This document shows positions 10,982 through 20,126 of a stretch of DNA of 64,000 nt, piece by piece (within the stretch, counting starts at the first letter, position 1; each line of letters begins with the position of its first letter). The notes under the pieces are model-generated. The model searched no databases, was not told the origin of the DNA, and was given only the letters and a program-made list of their open reading frames with translations. Origin of the DNA: Paenibacillus alvei (GTDB lineage Bacteria > Bacillota > Bacilli > Paenibacillales > NBRC-103111); contig CAMCVV010000003.1 of assembly GCA_945881905.1 (NCBI GenBank), positions 1 to 64,000 of the forward strand. Direction: 5' to 3'. The position numbers were made by a program, and so were the translations under genes.

Positions 10982-12757
10982 TTACTTCGTCTGTGTGGGT
11001 AACACATGGACACGAATCGACAATGGTTCAAGCTGATGGTCTTCTACTGCACTTGGAGCGTTCATCAACAAATCTGTAGCATTTACTGTTTTGGGGAAAG
11101 CAATGGTTTCGCGTATGTTAGCTCTGTGAGCAATCAACATCAGCAGTCGGTCAAAACCAAATGCAATGCCTCCATGTGGAGGTGTGCCATATTCAAATGC
11201 GTCTAATAAGAATCCAAACTTGTCTAGCGCTTCTTCTTTAGATAATCCAATGGCAGTGAACATTTTTTCTTGAATATCTCGTTTGTATATCCGCATAGAG
11301 CCACCACCTACTTCATAGCCATTGAGTACAAGATCATAGGCTTGAGCACGTATTCGACTCGGGTCTTGATCGAACCATTCGAGATCTTCATCTATCGGGC
11401 GTGTGAATGGATGATGTTCAGCAACATATCTTTTCGCTTCTTCGTCATAACCGAGTAGCGGGAAATCAACAATCCAAGCGAACTTGAATGCTTTCTCATC
11501 AATCAACCCTAGATCACGCCCGATTTTTGATCGGAGAGCACCTAGCACATTTTCAACAACTTTTTTCTGATCTGCAGAAAACAGTAATAAGTCGCCTTCT
11601 TGCGCATCTAATTTCATTGTTAATGCGTGCAACTCTGCTTCTGTAAAAAACTTCACGATCGGCCCTTTGCATTCGCCATCTTTCATTTGAATCCAAGCGA
11701 GTCCTTTCGCTCCATAGCGCGATGCAAATGGACCGAGGTCATCGATCTCTTTACGACTCCATGTACCGCATCCTTTTGCATTCAGTGCACGTACAGTGCC
11801 TCCATCTGCAATGACAGAAGCGAATACTTTCACAGATGACGAAGCAACAATCTCAGATACTTCAACGATTTCTAATCCGAATCGTAAATCAGGTTTGTCT
11901 GAACCGTATTTACTCATCGCATCTGCATACGTAAGTCGTTGGAAAGGTAAAGCGATCTCGGTGCCTGCCGTTTCTTTCATCAATCGAGCAGCAAGCTGCT
12001 CCATAAGACTCATCAGTTGGTCTTGAGTCATGAACGATGTTTCAATATCGATTTGTGTGAATTCCGGTTGACGGTCTGAACGCAAGTCTTCATCTCGGAA
12101 ACATCGAGCAATCTGATAATAACGCTCCAAACCTGCTACCATTAATAATTGTTTGAAGATCTGTGGAGATTGCGGTAATGCAAAAAATTCTCCTGGGTGA
12201 ACACGGCTTGGCACTAAATAGTCCCTCGCGCCTTCAGGTGAGCTTTTCGTTAGTATCGGTGTTTCGATTTCAATGAACCCTTCTTGATCTAAGAAATCGC
12301 GAAACACCTTGGCTGCTTTCGAGCGTAGCATAAGCGTTTGTTGCATTTCGGGACGACGTAAGTCTAAGTAGCGGTATTTCAAGCGAATTGCTTCATCAAC
12401 TTCAATTCCATCCTCAATGAAAAAAGGAGGTGTTTTAGCTGTATTTAGAATCTCGATATGTGTTACTTGGATTTCGATTTCACCTGTTGCGAGATGCGGG
12501 TTTTTCGTAGCCCCATCACGTTCAACGACTTTACCTTGCACGGTAAGTACATATTCAGACCGCGCACGGTCTCCTACAGATAATGCTTCCCCTGAGAAAT
12601 CAGGATTGCAGACGATTTGTATCATTCCACTACGATCTCGCAAATCAATAAATAAGACTCCGCCTAAATCTCTTCTTCGTTGTACCCAACCGTTCAGTGT
12701 GACGTTTTGCCCTACATGAGATTGATCTAATTGCCCGCAATGATGTGTTCTAAACAT
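10982..12757 (-). CDS. aspS: Aspartate--tRNA ligase
   Basis: AspRS charges tRNA-Asp. The 591-residue protein has an N-terminal OB-fold anticodon-binding domain (about 1-110; [20 protein letters not shown]), the class II motif 2 [16 protein letters not shown], the bacterial GAD insertion domain and motif 3 [12 protein letters not shown]. The length matches bacterial AspRS. A strong AGGAGG ribosome binding site precedes the ATG. It follows hisS by 95 bases with no visible terminator, so both are probably transcribed from the hisS T-box promoter, as in B. subtilis. Confidence 0.97.
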   Translation of the reverse strand: MFRTHHCGQLDQSHVGQNVTLNGWVQRRRDLGGVLFIDLRDRSGMIQIVCNPDFSGEALSVGDRARSEYVLTVQGKVVERDGATKNPHLATGEIEIQVTHIEILNTAKTPPFFIEDGIEVDEAIRLKYRYLDLRRPEMQQTLMLRSKAAKVFRDFLDQEGFIEIETPILTKSSPEGARDYLVPSRVHPGEFFALPQSPQIFKQLLMVAGLERYYQIARCFRDEDLRSDRQPEFTQIDIETSFMTQDQLMSLMEQLAARLMKETAGTEIALPFQRLTYADAMSKYGSDKPDLRFGLEIVEVSEIVASSSVKVFASVIADGGTVRALNAKGCGTWSRKEIDDLGPFASRYGAKGLAWIQMKDGECKGPIVKFFTEAELHALTMKLDAQEGDLLLFSADQKKVVENVLGALRSKIGRDLGLIDEKAFKFAWIVDFPLLGYDEEAKRYVAEHHPFTRPIDEDLEWFDQDPSRIRAQAYDLVLNGYEVGGGSMRIYKRDIQEKMFTAIGLSKEEALDKFGFLLDAFEYGTPPHGGIAFGFDRLLMLIAHRANIRETIAFPKTVNATDLLMNAPSAVEDHQLEPLSIRVHVLPTQTK

Positions 12758-12852
12758 GGTCCGTTACTCCTCCTAGGTAATTCAATAAATGGTATTTCAT
12801 TCTATTCGTTTCATGAATACGTATGATGATGAATCATTAACTTCATTGATCT

Positions 12853-14121
12853 TCAGCTTTGAGGACTTCTAGCCATGCGCACAAATTGATCAGCAAATCC
12901 ATTGAGTTTGAGTAAGGATTGCTCGCCAGTAGACATATGTTTGAGTGAAATTTCTCCTCGAGCTAACTCTTCATCTCCTAGAATCGCTACATACGAGGCA
13001 TGAAATCGATCTGCTGATTTCATTTGCGCTTTCATCTTACGACCTAGATAATCTTTCTCTGCGATGATCCCTAAGACCCGAAGTTCATACAATAAAGCGA
13101 CGATCTGATGCTCAGCTGCTTCGCCGAGTCCAATCAGGTATAGATCAAGCGGCTTTGGTTGTGGGAGCGCTACTCCCTGTTGCTCTAAGACAAGCAAAAT
13201 TCTTTCGAGTCCAATACCGAATCCTATCCCTGGTTGGTCATGGCCTCCGATGTGAGCAACTAATCCATTATATCTCCCGCCACCACCAATCGTATCAATC
13301 GCTCCAATACCACTGGCTTTGTATTCAAATGCTGTGTGCGTGTAATAGTCTAAACCTCGTACCATGCGAGGATTAACAGTATAAGGTATATGCATCGCTT
13401 GTAAGTGTTGTTGCACAGCTTGGAAATGCGTATGACAGTCTTCATCTAAATGATCTAAGATGGAAGGTGCCCCGGTTCCATAGAGCTGGTCGATTTTACA
13501 ATCAAGAATACGCATCGGATTCCGTTCATACCGAGATTGACAATCTTTGCACAGTAGATGCTTACTAGGAGCCAGAAATTGCTGAAGCTCTTGACGATAT
13601 AGCGCGCGTACAGGAATCGTCCCTACGGAGTTGATTTCTATCGAAACATCCGTTAAACCGATTTCTTGAAAGTATCGATAGCCAAAAGCAATGACTTCTG
13701 CATCGATACTAGGATCAGATGAACCCAAGGCTTCTACTCCGAATTGATGGAACTGGCGATAACGTCCTGCTTGCGGTTGCTCATACCGAAACATAGGACC
13801 CATATAATACAGTTTGGTCACATCGGGTTCACCAAACAGCTTGTTTTCGATATAGGCGCGAACGACACCTGCAGTACCCTCAGGTCTTAAGGATATACTG
13901 CGGTCACCTTTGTCGATAAACGTATACATCTCTTTCTCAACAATATCTGTGGTTTCACCTACACCTCGTTGATACAACTCTGTATGTTCGAAGATCGCTG
14001 TGCGAATTTCTCGATAATTGAATCGTTGACTTAATGTTCGAGCTACTGATTCAAGATATTGCCATTTCTCGACGACACCCGGTAGCAGGTCTTGCGTTCC
14101 TTTGGGTTTTTGAATATTCAA
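12853..14121 (-). CDS. hisS: Histidine--tRNA ligase
   Basis: HisRS charges tRNA-His. The protein of 422 residues has the motif 2 region (GPMFRYEQPQAGRYRQFHQFG), the histidine-A motif (RGLDYYTHTAFE), motif 3 GIGFGIGLERILL and a C-terminal anticodon-binding domain. An in-frame ATG lies five codons upstream (14136). However, the GGGAG ribosome binding site is correctly spaced for a TTG at 14121, giving a start close to the family's short lead before PKGTQDLLPG. A T-box leader with a CAC specifier candidate lies upstream. aspS follows in the same operon. Confidence 0.95.
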   Translation of the reverse strand: MNIQKPKGTQDLLPGVVEKWQYLESVARTLSQRFNYREIRTAIFEHTELYQRGVGETTDIVEKEMYTFIDKGDRSISLRPEGTAGVVRAYIENKLFGEPDVTKLYYMGPMFRYEQPQAGRYRQFHQFGVEALGSSDPSIDAEVIAFGYRYFQEIGLTDVSIEINSVGTIPVRALYRQELQQFLAPSKHLLCKDCQSRYERNPMRILDCKIDQLYGTGAPSILDHLDEDCHTHFQAVQQHLQAMHIPYTVNPRMVRGLDYYTHTAFEYKASGIGAIDTIGGGGRYNGLVAHIGGHDQPGIGFGIGLERILLVLEQQGVALPQPKPLDLYLIGLGEAAEHQIVALLYELRVLGIIAEKDYLGRKMKAQMKSADRFHASYVAILGDEELARGEISLKHMSTGEQSLLKLNGFADQFVRMARSPQS

Positions 14122-14185
14122 AAATCTCGCTCCCATCTCATGAAAGACTCTGAATTCAAGTCAAAAAGTCTTATGTAATATAAAA

Positions 14186-14526
14186 ATCTCTCATCGCTGA
14201 CAGAAACGTCAGGGACGAGAGATATGAATTCATATTCACCCGTGGTACCACCCACATTCAAGACGACTTAAGGCATCCCCTCTACTGTAGTAGATTCATG
14301 CGCATTCTCTCATCTTCTTCATCGGTTAACGCCCGCTACACGCACATCAGCTACTTGTATATTGCAGACGATTGAACGAATGCAATCATGTTCGCTGTGT
14401 GATCTCCAGGAGGTCTTTCTATCGTCCAACATTAGAAAGCTTTCAGCCTAGGCTCTCTTCTCTATGTATGTGGATGAGATATACTTATTCCCTTCATCGA
14501 TTCCAATAACAACATTTAACATCTTA
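14186..14526 (-). promoter_or_regulatory. T-box leader of hisS-aspS
   Basis: Minus strand: the T-box sequence GGGTGGTACCACGG is at 14240-14253. It is followed by a terminator hairpin with stem arms ATCTCTC..GAGAGAT and an inner GTC..GAC at 14186-14223, ending in a T run. The upstream Stem I region includes AGAGAAGAGAG and a bulge GGAGATCACACAG. CAC at 14399-14401 is the candidate histidine specifier. It fits the T-XYZ-A context that I also see in the alaS leader. Confidence 0.88.
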
Positions 14527-14527
14527 A

Positions 14528-14556
14528 ATCTTAATCTCTACACCACACAAAGTCAA
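14528..14556 (-). promoter_or_regulatory. Sigma-A promoter of hisS operon
   Basis: Minus strand: -35 TTGACT (14551-14556), 17-base spacer, -10 TAAGAT (14528-14533). It stands immediately upstream of the T-box leader and fits its expected transcription start. Confidence 0.65.
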
Positions 14557-14771
14557 GGTGATTTCATAAAAAGAACAGCTCATTCTCCTTTTTGGTGATC
14601 ACTTGGACTCATACAAAAAATACCCACAAGACTTCTTGTAGGTTTCAGTCTTTATATATTAAAAAAGGGGGGTGTCTTTATTGTATCAACTCTATGTTAA
14701 ATTCAGATGAAGAGAAGATTACAATTTGAATACATTTTACAACCGATGAATACCGTGTGAAGCAATGAATT
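14557..14771. other. Intergenic stretch between hisS leader and the FAD oxidoreductase
   Basis: This is the rest of a 650-base gene-free gap whose lower part is the hisS leader. It holds the terminator of the FAD gene (14615-14643) and a purine-rich G6 stretch near 14667. I see no gene I can support. Confidence 0.5.
14615..14643 (-). terminator. Terminator after the FAD oxidoreductase gene
   Basis: Minus strand: ACCTACAAG, a four-base loop, CTTGTGGGT, then a run of T. The 9-bp stem has one G-T pair. It separates the dtd/FAD transcript from the hisS promoter. Confidence 0.75.
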
Positions 14772-16733
14772 TCATTTCACATGATAAAATGATACATAGT
14801 TGTTCACATCTCGAAAAAGCAGGAATGTATCCGCATTGGTTAACGCATCCTGTCGAAGGATATATCGTAAGGTTTCTTCTTTAATGACGCCTCGTTCTAT
14901 TAATAGCGATAGCGCATGTTCAGGTTCGGCATTGACGCCGACGGCTTGTGCAAGCATGTGACTTGCTCGTTCGAGTGTCAGCAATATGTTCACTTCAGAG
15001 GATAATTCTGCAATATTGGTAAGTCTATTGCTCTTGTTCAGCGTCGGTTGTGTGTTTAGGAAGCGTTGAGTCAGAATTTGCATGCGTTGCACATGCGAAA
15101 GCTGATCCAAATCAAATTCATTCTGGTATGAACCCGTCACCATACCCAGTGAAACAACTGTTTTGAGTCCATCATACGCTTGATGATCCATAAATGCGTA
15201 TCGTTTCGGCGTGTATGGCTTTAATTCCATTCCTTGTTGGTTCAACATCAACTGCATTTCATTGACGTGTTCTCGTATCGTGCTCATTTCTCGAAATGTT
15301 ATCTTGTACTTGTGAGTGATCCATGCAGCAACACCTGCAGCTTGACCCTTTGCCATTCCATTAGGTATTATTCTTGCACTTCCATGAGGCAATGAGTCAT
15401 AACTTGCTGCTCGTCCCACGACCAAGAGCCCATCTACTTTCAGAGGTACGAGACTTCTGAAAGGGATCGCATATTGATCTGGTGCACATACGATATACCC
15501 GGTGTCAGTATGAGAAATTCGTTGGATATCTACAGGATAAGAACCGAATGCTACACGGTCCCATTGATCCCGATTTTCTAAAATATCTAAGATGTGAAGT
15601 CGATACTCGCCTACCATGTGCCTCGTTTCGCGCACATAGAGTTCTTGGGCGACCTCCCCTAGCTCCACGCTAGCAAATTCAGGGAAGTTCACTTTCAAAT
15701 AATCCACGATTAGAGGTAATTCATGTTTGGCAATTGCCAAGGCTTCATCCACAGACTGTGAATCAAAGATATCAACACCGAACAATTGCAGTGAATTGAT
15801 AAGAACCGTGTCATTGAGTTGTCTACCTATATTTAGCCCACGCATTTTTAACCTTTCCACATGCTGAGCAGGGTATTTACCCATGTCGATATAGCCCCAT
15901 GCACTCATGTCATTGGAACCTGAATACGGATCTCCATCATGGGAAAGTCGATACTGAATATTGCTCCATACCTCAGGTGTTACTTGTTTCAAGCTAAATA
16001 CCAGCGTCACGGCCATTTGAGATAATGGATCACCCAAATCTTCGCGTCCCATCGTAAAAGGCACCCCTGCTGCTGCTGCAATATCTGCATCTTGCGTCGC
16101 ATCAATAACAGAGGATGCTTTAATCGAGAGCTGATCCCCTTGAGATGTCGTCAAGTGGATTCCGATTATTCTGTGATGTTCAGTCTTTGATGATGCGTCC
16201 TTGTTAGCCATCATCGGTTCGATTCGCTCCGCTTGTAACCAGATATCGATGAGTGGTTCGTTACGCACTAGCGCATAGAATGAATTCGCGGCTGTATGAA
16301 TTTCAAAGGAGTCCCCTTCTAATGTGTGATACCATTCAGTAAACAACCCCTTATTTAATATTTCTTTTTGCTTTGCCAAGCTACTTCGATCGTAATTCAT
16401 ATCGAGGGAGTTCAACCAACCGATCGTCATTAATCCACCTAAAATCTCTCGATCCCTGCCATCTACAAGAAGTGTGGATAATCCGTTGCGTGCCGCAGAA
16501 ATAGCTGCCGTGATCCCTTCAGGATCCGTGCCAATGACAATTACATCGTATTTTTCTTTGAGAACTTGTGTGTTGATTACTTTATCTAACAAGGGGTTTT
16601 GCATAGGACTCATATTGATTAATCGTTGTTTGTCAGTATATAGGTATGCAAAATAAGCCGTAACCACTGCGATTGCGATCAGCGAAGTCATAATGAACAT
16701 CCAGGTTCTTGATGGTTGAACTTTGGGGTACAC
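14772..16733 (-). CDS. Membrane-anchored FAD-dependent oxidoreductase
   Basis: This 653-residue protein has an N-terminal membrane anchor (about 11-31) followed by a Rossmann FAD-binding region (VIVIGTDPEG, 63-73) of the FAD-dependent oxidoreductase type (Pfam FAD_oxidored). The usual G-x-G-x-x-G is replaced by GTDPEG, a variant I believe occurs in this family. Later family features are VIDATQDADIAAAAG, a second glycine-rich segment (VDGLLVVGRAASYD) and SARIIPNGMAKGQAAG near residue 460. Most of the protein probably lies outside the membrane. Its substrate is unknown. As far as I know, related genes sit between hisS and dtd in Paenibacillaceae. It follows dtd by 68 bases. Confidence 0.8.
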   Translation of the reverse strand: MYPKVQPSRTWMFIMTSLIAIAVVTAYFAYLYTDKQRLINMSPMQNPLLDKVINTQVLKEKYDVIVIGTDPEGITAAISAARNGLSTLLVDGRDREILGGLMTIGWLNSLDMNYDRSSLAKQKEILNKGLFTEWYHTLEGDSFEIHTAANSFYALVRNEPLIDIWLQAERIEPMMANKDASSKTEHHRIIGIHLTTSQGDQLSIKASSVIDATQDADIAAAAGVPFTMGREDLGDPLSQMAVTLVFSLKQVTPEVWSNIQYRLSHDGDPYSGSNDMSAWGYIDMGKYPAQHVERLKMRGLNIGRQLNDTVLINSLQLFGVDIFDSQSVDEALAIAKHELPLIVDYLKVNFPEFASVELGEVAQELYVRETRHMVGEYRLHILDILENRDQWDRVAFGSYPVDIQRISHTDTGYIVCAPDQYAIPFRSLVPLKVDGLLVVGRAASYDSLPHGSARIIPNGMAKGQAAGVAAWITHKYKITFREMSTIREHVNEMQLMLNQQGMELKPYTPKRYAFMDHQAYDGLKTVVSLGMVTGSYQNEFDLDQLSHVQRMQILTQRFLNTQPTLNKSNRLTNIAELSSEVNILLTLERASHMLAQAVGVNAEPEHALSLLIERGVIKEETLRYILRQDALTNADTFLLFRDVNNYVSFYHVK

Positions 16734-16801
16734 GGCATGAACTCCTCATCTTGTATGATTTACTTCATTTCGTTCAATGGAGATATGTAAGTCGATCCTT
16801 C

Positions 16802-17272
16802 TTATCGAGCTGAGCGATCCTTAATTCGAAGGGGGCTATCGAGAATTATGGTTACAGGTCCCCAATTCGTAAATGTAACGTCCATCATCTTACCAAAAAT
16901 TCCTGTTTCGACATGTATGCCATATTCTCCAACTAAGATATCATTAAAACTTATGTACCATTTCTCTGCTTCTTCTGGTCGAGCAGCTTGCATGAAATTC
17001 GGTCTTTTGCCTTTGCGACAGTCGCCATATAACGTGAATTGAGAAATAGATAAGATTTGACCTTGAACATCTTGAACTGATCGATTCATTTTGTGATCTT
17101 CATCTTCAAAAATACGTAACCCAGCGACTTTGTGAGCTAGATACCGCACATCTTCGATTGTATCATCATGTGTAATGCCGACGAGAAGAAGTAAGCCCGA
17201 GTTGATGTGACCGACAATGTGATTGTCTACGGTTACTTGTGCGAATTTCGTTCGTTGCACAACAATTTTCAT
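16802..17272 (-). CDS. dtd: D-aminoacyl-tRNA deacylase
   Basis: Dtd hydrolyses D-amino acids from mischarged tRNA. The 156-residue protein carries the two conserved motifs SQFTLYGD and NWGPVT, which form the cross-subunit active site of the dimer. The TTG at 17281 is too close to the AGGAG ribosome binding site; the ATG at 17272 (MKIVVQR) is properly spaced and fits the family. It follows relA by about 12 bases, as in B. subtilis, so the two are co-transcribed. Confidence 0.96.
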   Translation of the reverse strand: MKIVVQRTKFAQVTVDNHIVGHINSGLLLLVGITHDDTIEDVRYLAHKVAGLRIFEDEDHKMNRSVQDVQGQILSISQFTLYGDCRKGKRPNFMQAARPEEAEKWYISFNDILVGEYGIHVETGIFGKMMDVTFTNWGPVTIILDSPLRIKDRSAR

Positions 17273-17284
17273 GATCGACAACTC

Positions 17285-19471
17285 CTATGTTTGCATGATA
17301 CGTTGCACAGAATACACATCTTTTACACGCTTTATTTTTTCGATTACGGTTTGGAGATGGTCGAGGTTTTTGATGAGGATGGTCATATGAATCAGTGCCA
17401 TTTTATTTTTGTCAGAACGCCCAGAAACAGCTGACATGATCGTTTTAGATTCAGATACCGCATGTAATACTTCATTTAACAGCGCGCGACGATCATAACC
17501 CGTGATTTCTATTTCTACATGGAAGCTTGAGTCTACTTGATGTGCCCAAGATACTTCAATAATTCTTTGTTGTTCTGCATACACAACCGGTACATTGATG
17601 CAATCTTGACGATGAACCGTTACCCCACGTCCTCTTGTGATGTAACCCACAATTTCGTCGCCAGGTACAGGGTTACAACATCTCGCGAAACGAACCAGTA
17701 AATGTTCTACGCCTTTGACTTTTACACTGTTCGAAGGATGGGTCTTCACTTTCGATAGAGGACTCAGTGATTTAAGTTCTTTCGTTTCCGAAGTTAACTT
17801 CATGAGGGAAGATTCTTCTGCATCTTTTCGTAATTTTTCAGTAAGTTTCGTACAGATCTGTGCAGCTGTGATGCCTCCGTATCCGATGGCCACATACATA
17901 TCTTCTGTATCACTGAAATTGAATTTCTTGGATGCTTCACTTAATTTATCTTCTGTCAGAAGGTCGGCACTATCATATCCTAAGCGCTTGAGCTCTTTCT
18001 CTAGAAGCTCTCTACCTTTTTCAATATTTTCTTCACGTCTTTCTTTCTTAAACCATTGTCGTATTTTACTTCGAGCATGGGACGACTGAGCAATTTTCAC
18101 CCAATCTTGACTCGGCCCATAGGAATGTTTGGATGTAAGAATCTCGATAATATCTCCGGTATTTAACTTGTGGTCAAGTGGTACAATTCGACCGTTAATT
18201 TTGGCGCCAATGGTTCGATTTCCCACTTCAGTGTGAATGCGATACGCAAAGTCAAGCGGGACTGACCCAGCAGGTAGTTCGATGACTTCCCCTTTTGGTG
18301 TAAACACATAAACAAGATCAGAGAAGAAATCCATCTTCATTGATTCCATAAACTCCGAAGCGTTATTGGTTTCTTCTTGTAACTCAAGAATTTCCCTGAA
18401 CCAGCTCTTCTTTTCTTCGAATGTACCTGCAGGAACGACGGATTCTTCTTTATAAGCCCAATGAGCTGCAATTCCGTATTCAGAGGTTTTGTGCATGTCA
18501 AATGTACGTATTTGGACTTCTAATGGTTCTCCTTTGGGTCCAATCACTGTGGTATGTAAAGATTGATACATGTTGGGTTTAGGCATCGCGATATAGTCTT
18601 TGAATCTTCCAGGCATGGGTTTCCACAACGTATGAATTATGCCTAATGTGGCATAACAATCTTTCATGTTTTCCACGATGACTCTGACTGCGAACAAATC
18701 ATAGATTTCACTGAATTGTTTACCGCGTGTTGTCATTTTTTTGAAAATACTATATATGTGTTTGGGTCTCCCCGATAGGTCGCAATGGATACCCATTTCG
18801 TCAAGTTTCTTTGAAATATCATGAATCACGATTACGAGGTATTCTTCACGTTCTTTCCGTTTTTTTTGCATTAAGTTCACAATGCGATAATATTCTTGTG
18901 GATTCAGATATCTCAGTGCGATATCTTCCATTTCCCATTTGATCGTCGAAATTCCTAGACGATGTGCAATCGGACAAAAAATCTCTAAAGTCTCTTCTGA
19001 TATTCGCCGCTGGCTTTCTTCAGACTGAAATTTCAGTGTGCGCATATTGTGCAAGCGATCAGCTAATTTAATAAGAATTACGCGAATATCTTGAGCCATC
19101 GCTACAAACATTTTACGATAATTTTCATTTTGTTGCTCTTCTTTAGATTTGAATTGGATCCGTTCTAGCTTGGTGAGGCCGTCTACTAACATCGCGCATG
19201 TTGCTCCGAATTTCTCATGCACAGATTGCAATGAAACCGTAGTATCTTCGACAACATCATGAAGCAAGGCAGCCATGATCGAAGTGCCATCCATTTGCAT
19301 GTACACCAATATTTCTGCAACAGCTAACGGGTGTAAAATATATGGTTCTCCTGATTTGCGCAACTGTCCTTGATGAGCTTTATTCGCAAATTCATAAGAT
19401 TCACGAATTTGGGTCATATCGTGATCTTTTAAATACGTCTCGGCTTTTTCAATCAGATGATCAATACCCAT
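17285..19471 (-). CDS. relA: Bifunctional (p)ppGpp synthetase/hydrolase RelA
   Basis: This long Rel protein makes and degrades the alarmone (p)ppGpp in the stringent response. It has about 728 residues. In order they form the HD hydrolase domain (HPLAVAEILV, LLHDVVEDT), the synthetase domain (YQSLHTTVIGPKG), a TGS domain (VFTPKGEVIELPAGS), a helical/zinc-finger segment (RFARCCNPVPGDEIVGYITRGRGVT) and a C-terminal ACT domain. The HD motif is intact, so hydrolase activity is expected. The ATG at 19483 overlaps the AAGGA ribosome binding site, so I chose the ATG at 19471. It lies between apt and dtd. Confidence 0.95.
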   Translation of the reverse strand: MGIDHLIEKAETYLKDHDMTQIRESYEFANKAHQGQLRKSGEPYILHPLAVAEILVYMQMDGTSIMAALLHDVVEDTTVSLQSVHEKFGATCAMLVDGLTKLERIQFKSKEEQQNENYRKMFVAMAQDIRVILIKLADRLHNMRTLKFQSEESQRRISEETLEIFCPIAHRLGISTIKWEMEDIALRYLNPQEYYRIVNLMQKKRKEREEYLVIVIHDISKKLDEMGIHCDLSGRPKHIYSIFKKMTTRGKQFSEIYDLFAVRVIVENMKDCYATLGIIHTLWKPMPGRFKDYIAMPKPNMYQSLHTTVIGPKGEPLEVQIRTFDMHKTSEYGIAAHWAYKEESVVPAGTFEEKKSWFREILELQEETNNASEFMESMKMDFFSDLVYVFTPKGEVIELPAGSVPLDFAYRIHTEVGNRTIGAKINGRIVPLDHKLNTGDIIEILTSKHSYGPSQDWVKIAQSSHARSKIRQWFKKERREENIEKGRELLEKELKRLGYDSADLLTEDKLSEASKKFNFSDTEDMYVAIGYGGITAAQICTKLTEKLRKDAEESSLMKLTSETKELKSLSPLSKVKTHPSNSVKVKGVEHLLVRFARCCNPVPGDEIVGYITRGRGVTVHRQDCINVPVVYAEQQRIIEVSWAHQVDSSFHVEIEITGYDRRALLNEVLHAVSESKTIMSAVSGRSDKNKMALIHMTILIKNLDHLQTVIEKIKRVKDVYSVQRIMQT

Positions 19472-19600
19472 GATCTTATCCATTCCTTCATTCTGATTTT
19501 TTATTCATTATGGATGATCGGATGACCTTGCGTCAACATCTCAAGAGCATGGTATAGCAATAATACAATCCTACCTTCAAAAAACATCATGAATAGCGAA

Positions 19601-20116
19601 CTACGAATAAGTGACGAGTGAACATACTTCGATACCCTGTAGTTTACTTCTTCCCTGTAAATATTCGAGTTCTATGAAGAAAGCTGCGCCAATGACTTCC
19701 CCTTTTAATTGATGAATTAAGTGAATCGAAGTCTCGATCGTTCCGCCTGTCGCTAATAAATCATCTGCAATCAAGATTCGCTGACCAGGGAGAATACTAT
19801 CTTGATGAATGGCAAGCTTGTCTTTGCCATATTCGAGCGCATAGTCTGCTTCGATCGTTTCTGCAGGTAATTTGCCACTTTTTCGAATGGGGATAAAACC
19901 AACACCCAGTGCATACGCTAGCGGTGCTCCTACAACAAATCCTCGAGCTTCCGGTCCTGCAATCAGATCGATTTGAAGATGTTGAATGCGCTGCTTTAAT
20001 TGTTCGATCGCTTGTTGGTATACAGGGCCGTTTTTCAATAAAGTGGTAATATCTTTGAAGCGAATACCTGGCTTTGGATAATCTGTAATTACACGAATGT
20101 GTTCTTTGAAATTCAT
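19601..20116 (-). CDS. apt: Adenine phosphoribosyltransferase
   Basis: Apt salvages adenine to AMP using PRPP. The 171-residue protein shows the typical start FKEHIRVITDYPKPGI, the adenine-binding region (GPEARGF) and the PRPP-binding motif IADDLLATGGT (about 116-126). An AGGAGG ribosome binding site precedes the ATG. It is 10 bases downstream of recJ. The order recJ-apt-relA is shared with B. subtilis. Confidence 0.97.
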   Translation of the reverse strand: MNFKEHIRVITDYPKPGIRFKDITTLLKNGPVYQQAIEQLKQRIQHLQIDLIAGPEARGFVVGAPLAYALGVGFIPIRKSGKLPAETIEADYALEYGKDKLAIHQDSILPGQRILIADDLLATGGTIETSIHLIHQLKGEVIGAAFFIELEYLQGRSKLQGIEVCSLVTYS

Positions 20117-20126
20117 ACTTGTCCTC

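Noticed and set aside
14681-14710. A nine-codon plus-strand frame (TTG start) after a G6 Shine-Dalgarno-like run
   Set aside because: The spacing is attractive, but there is no promoter on that strand, no downstream gene it could lead, and the peptide is too short to judge.
17715-18089. A 124-codon plus-strand frame within relA
   Set aside because: It is the complement of the conserved RelA TGS and helical region. The amino-acid composition is typical of a shadow frame.
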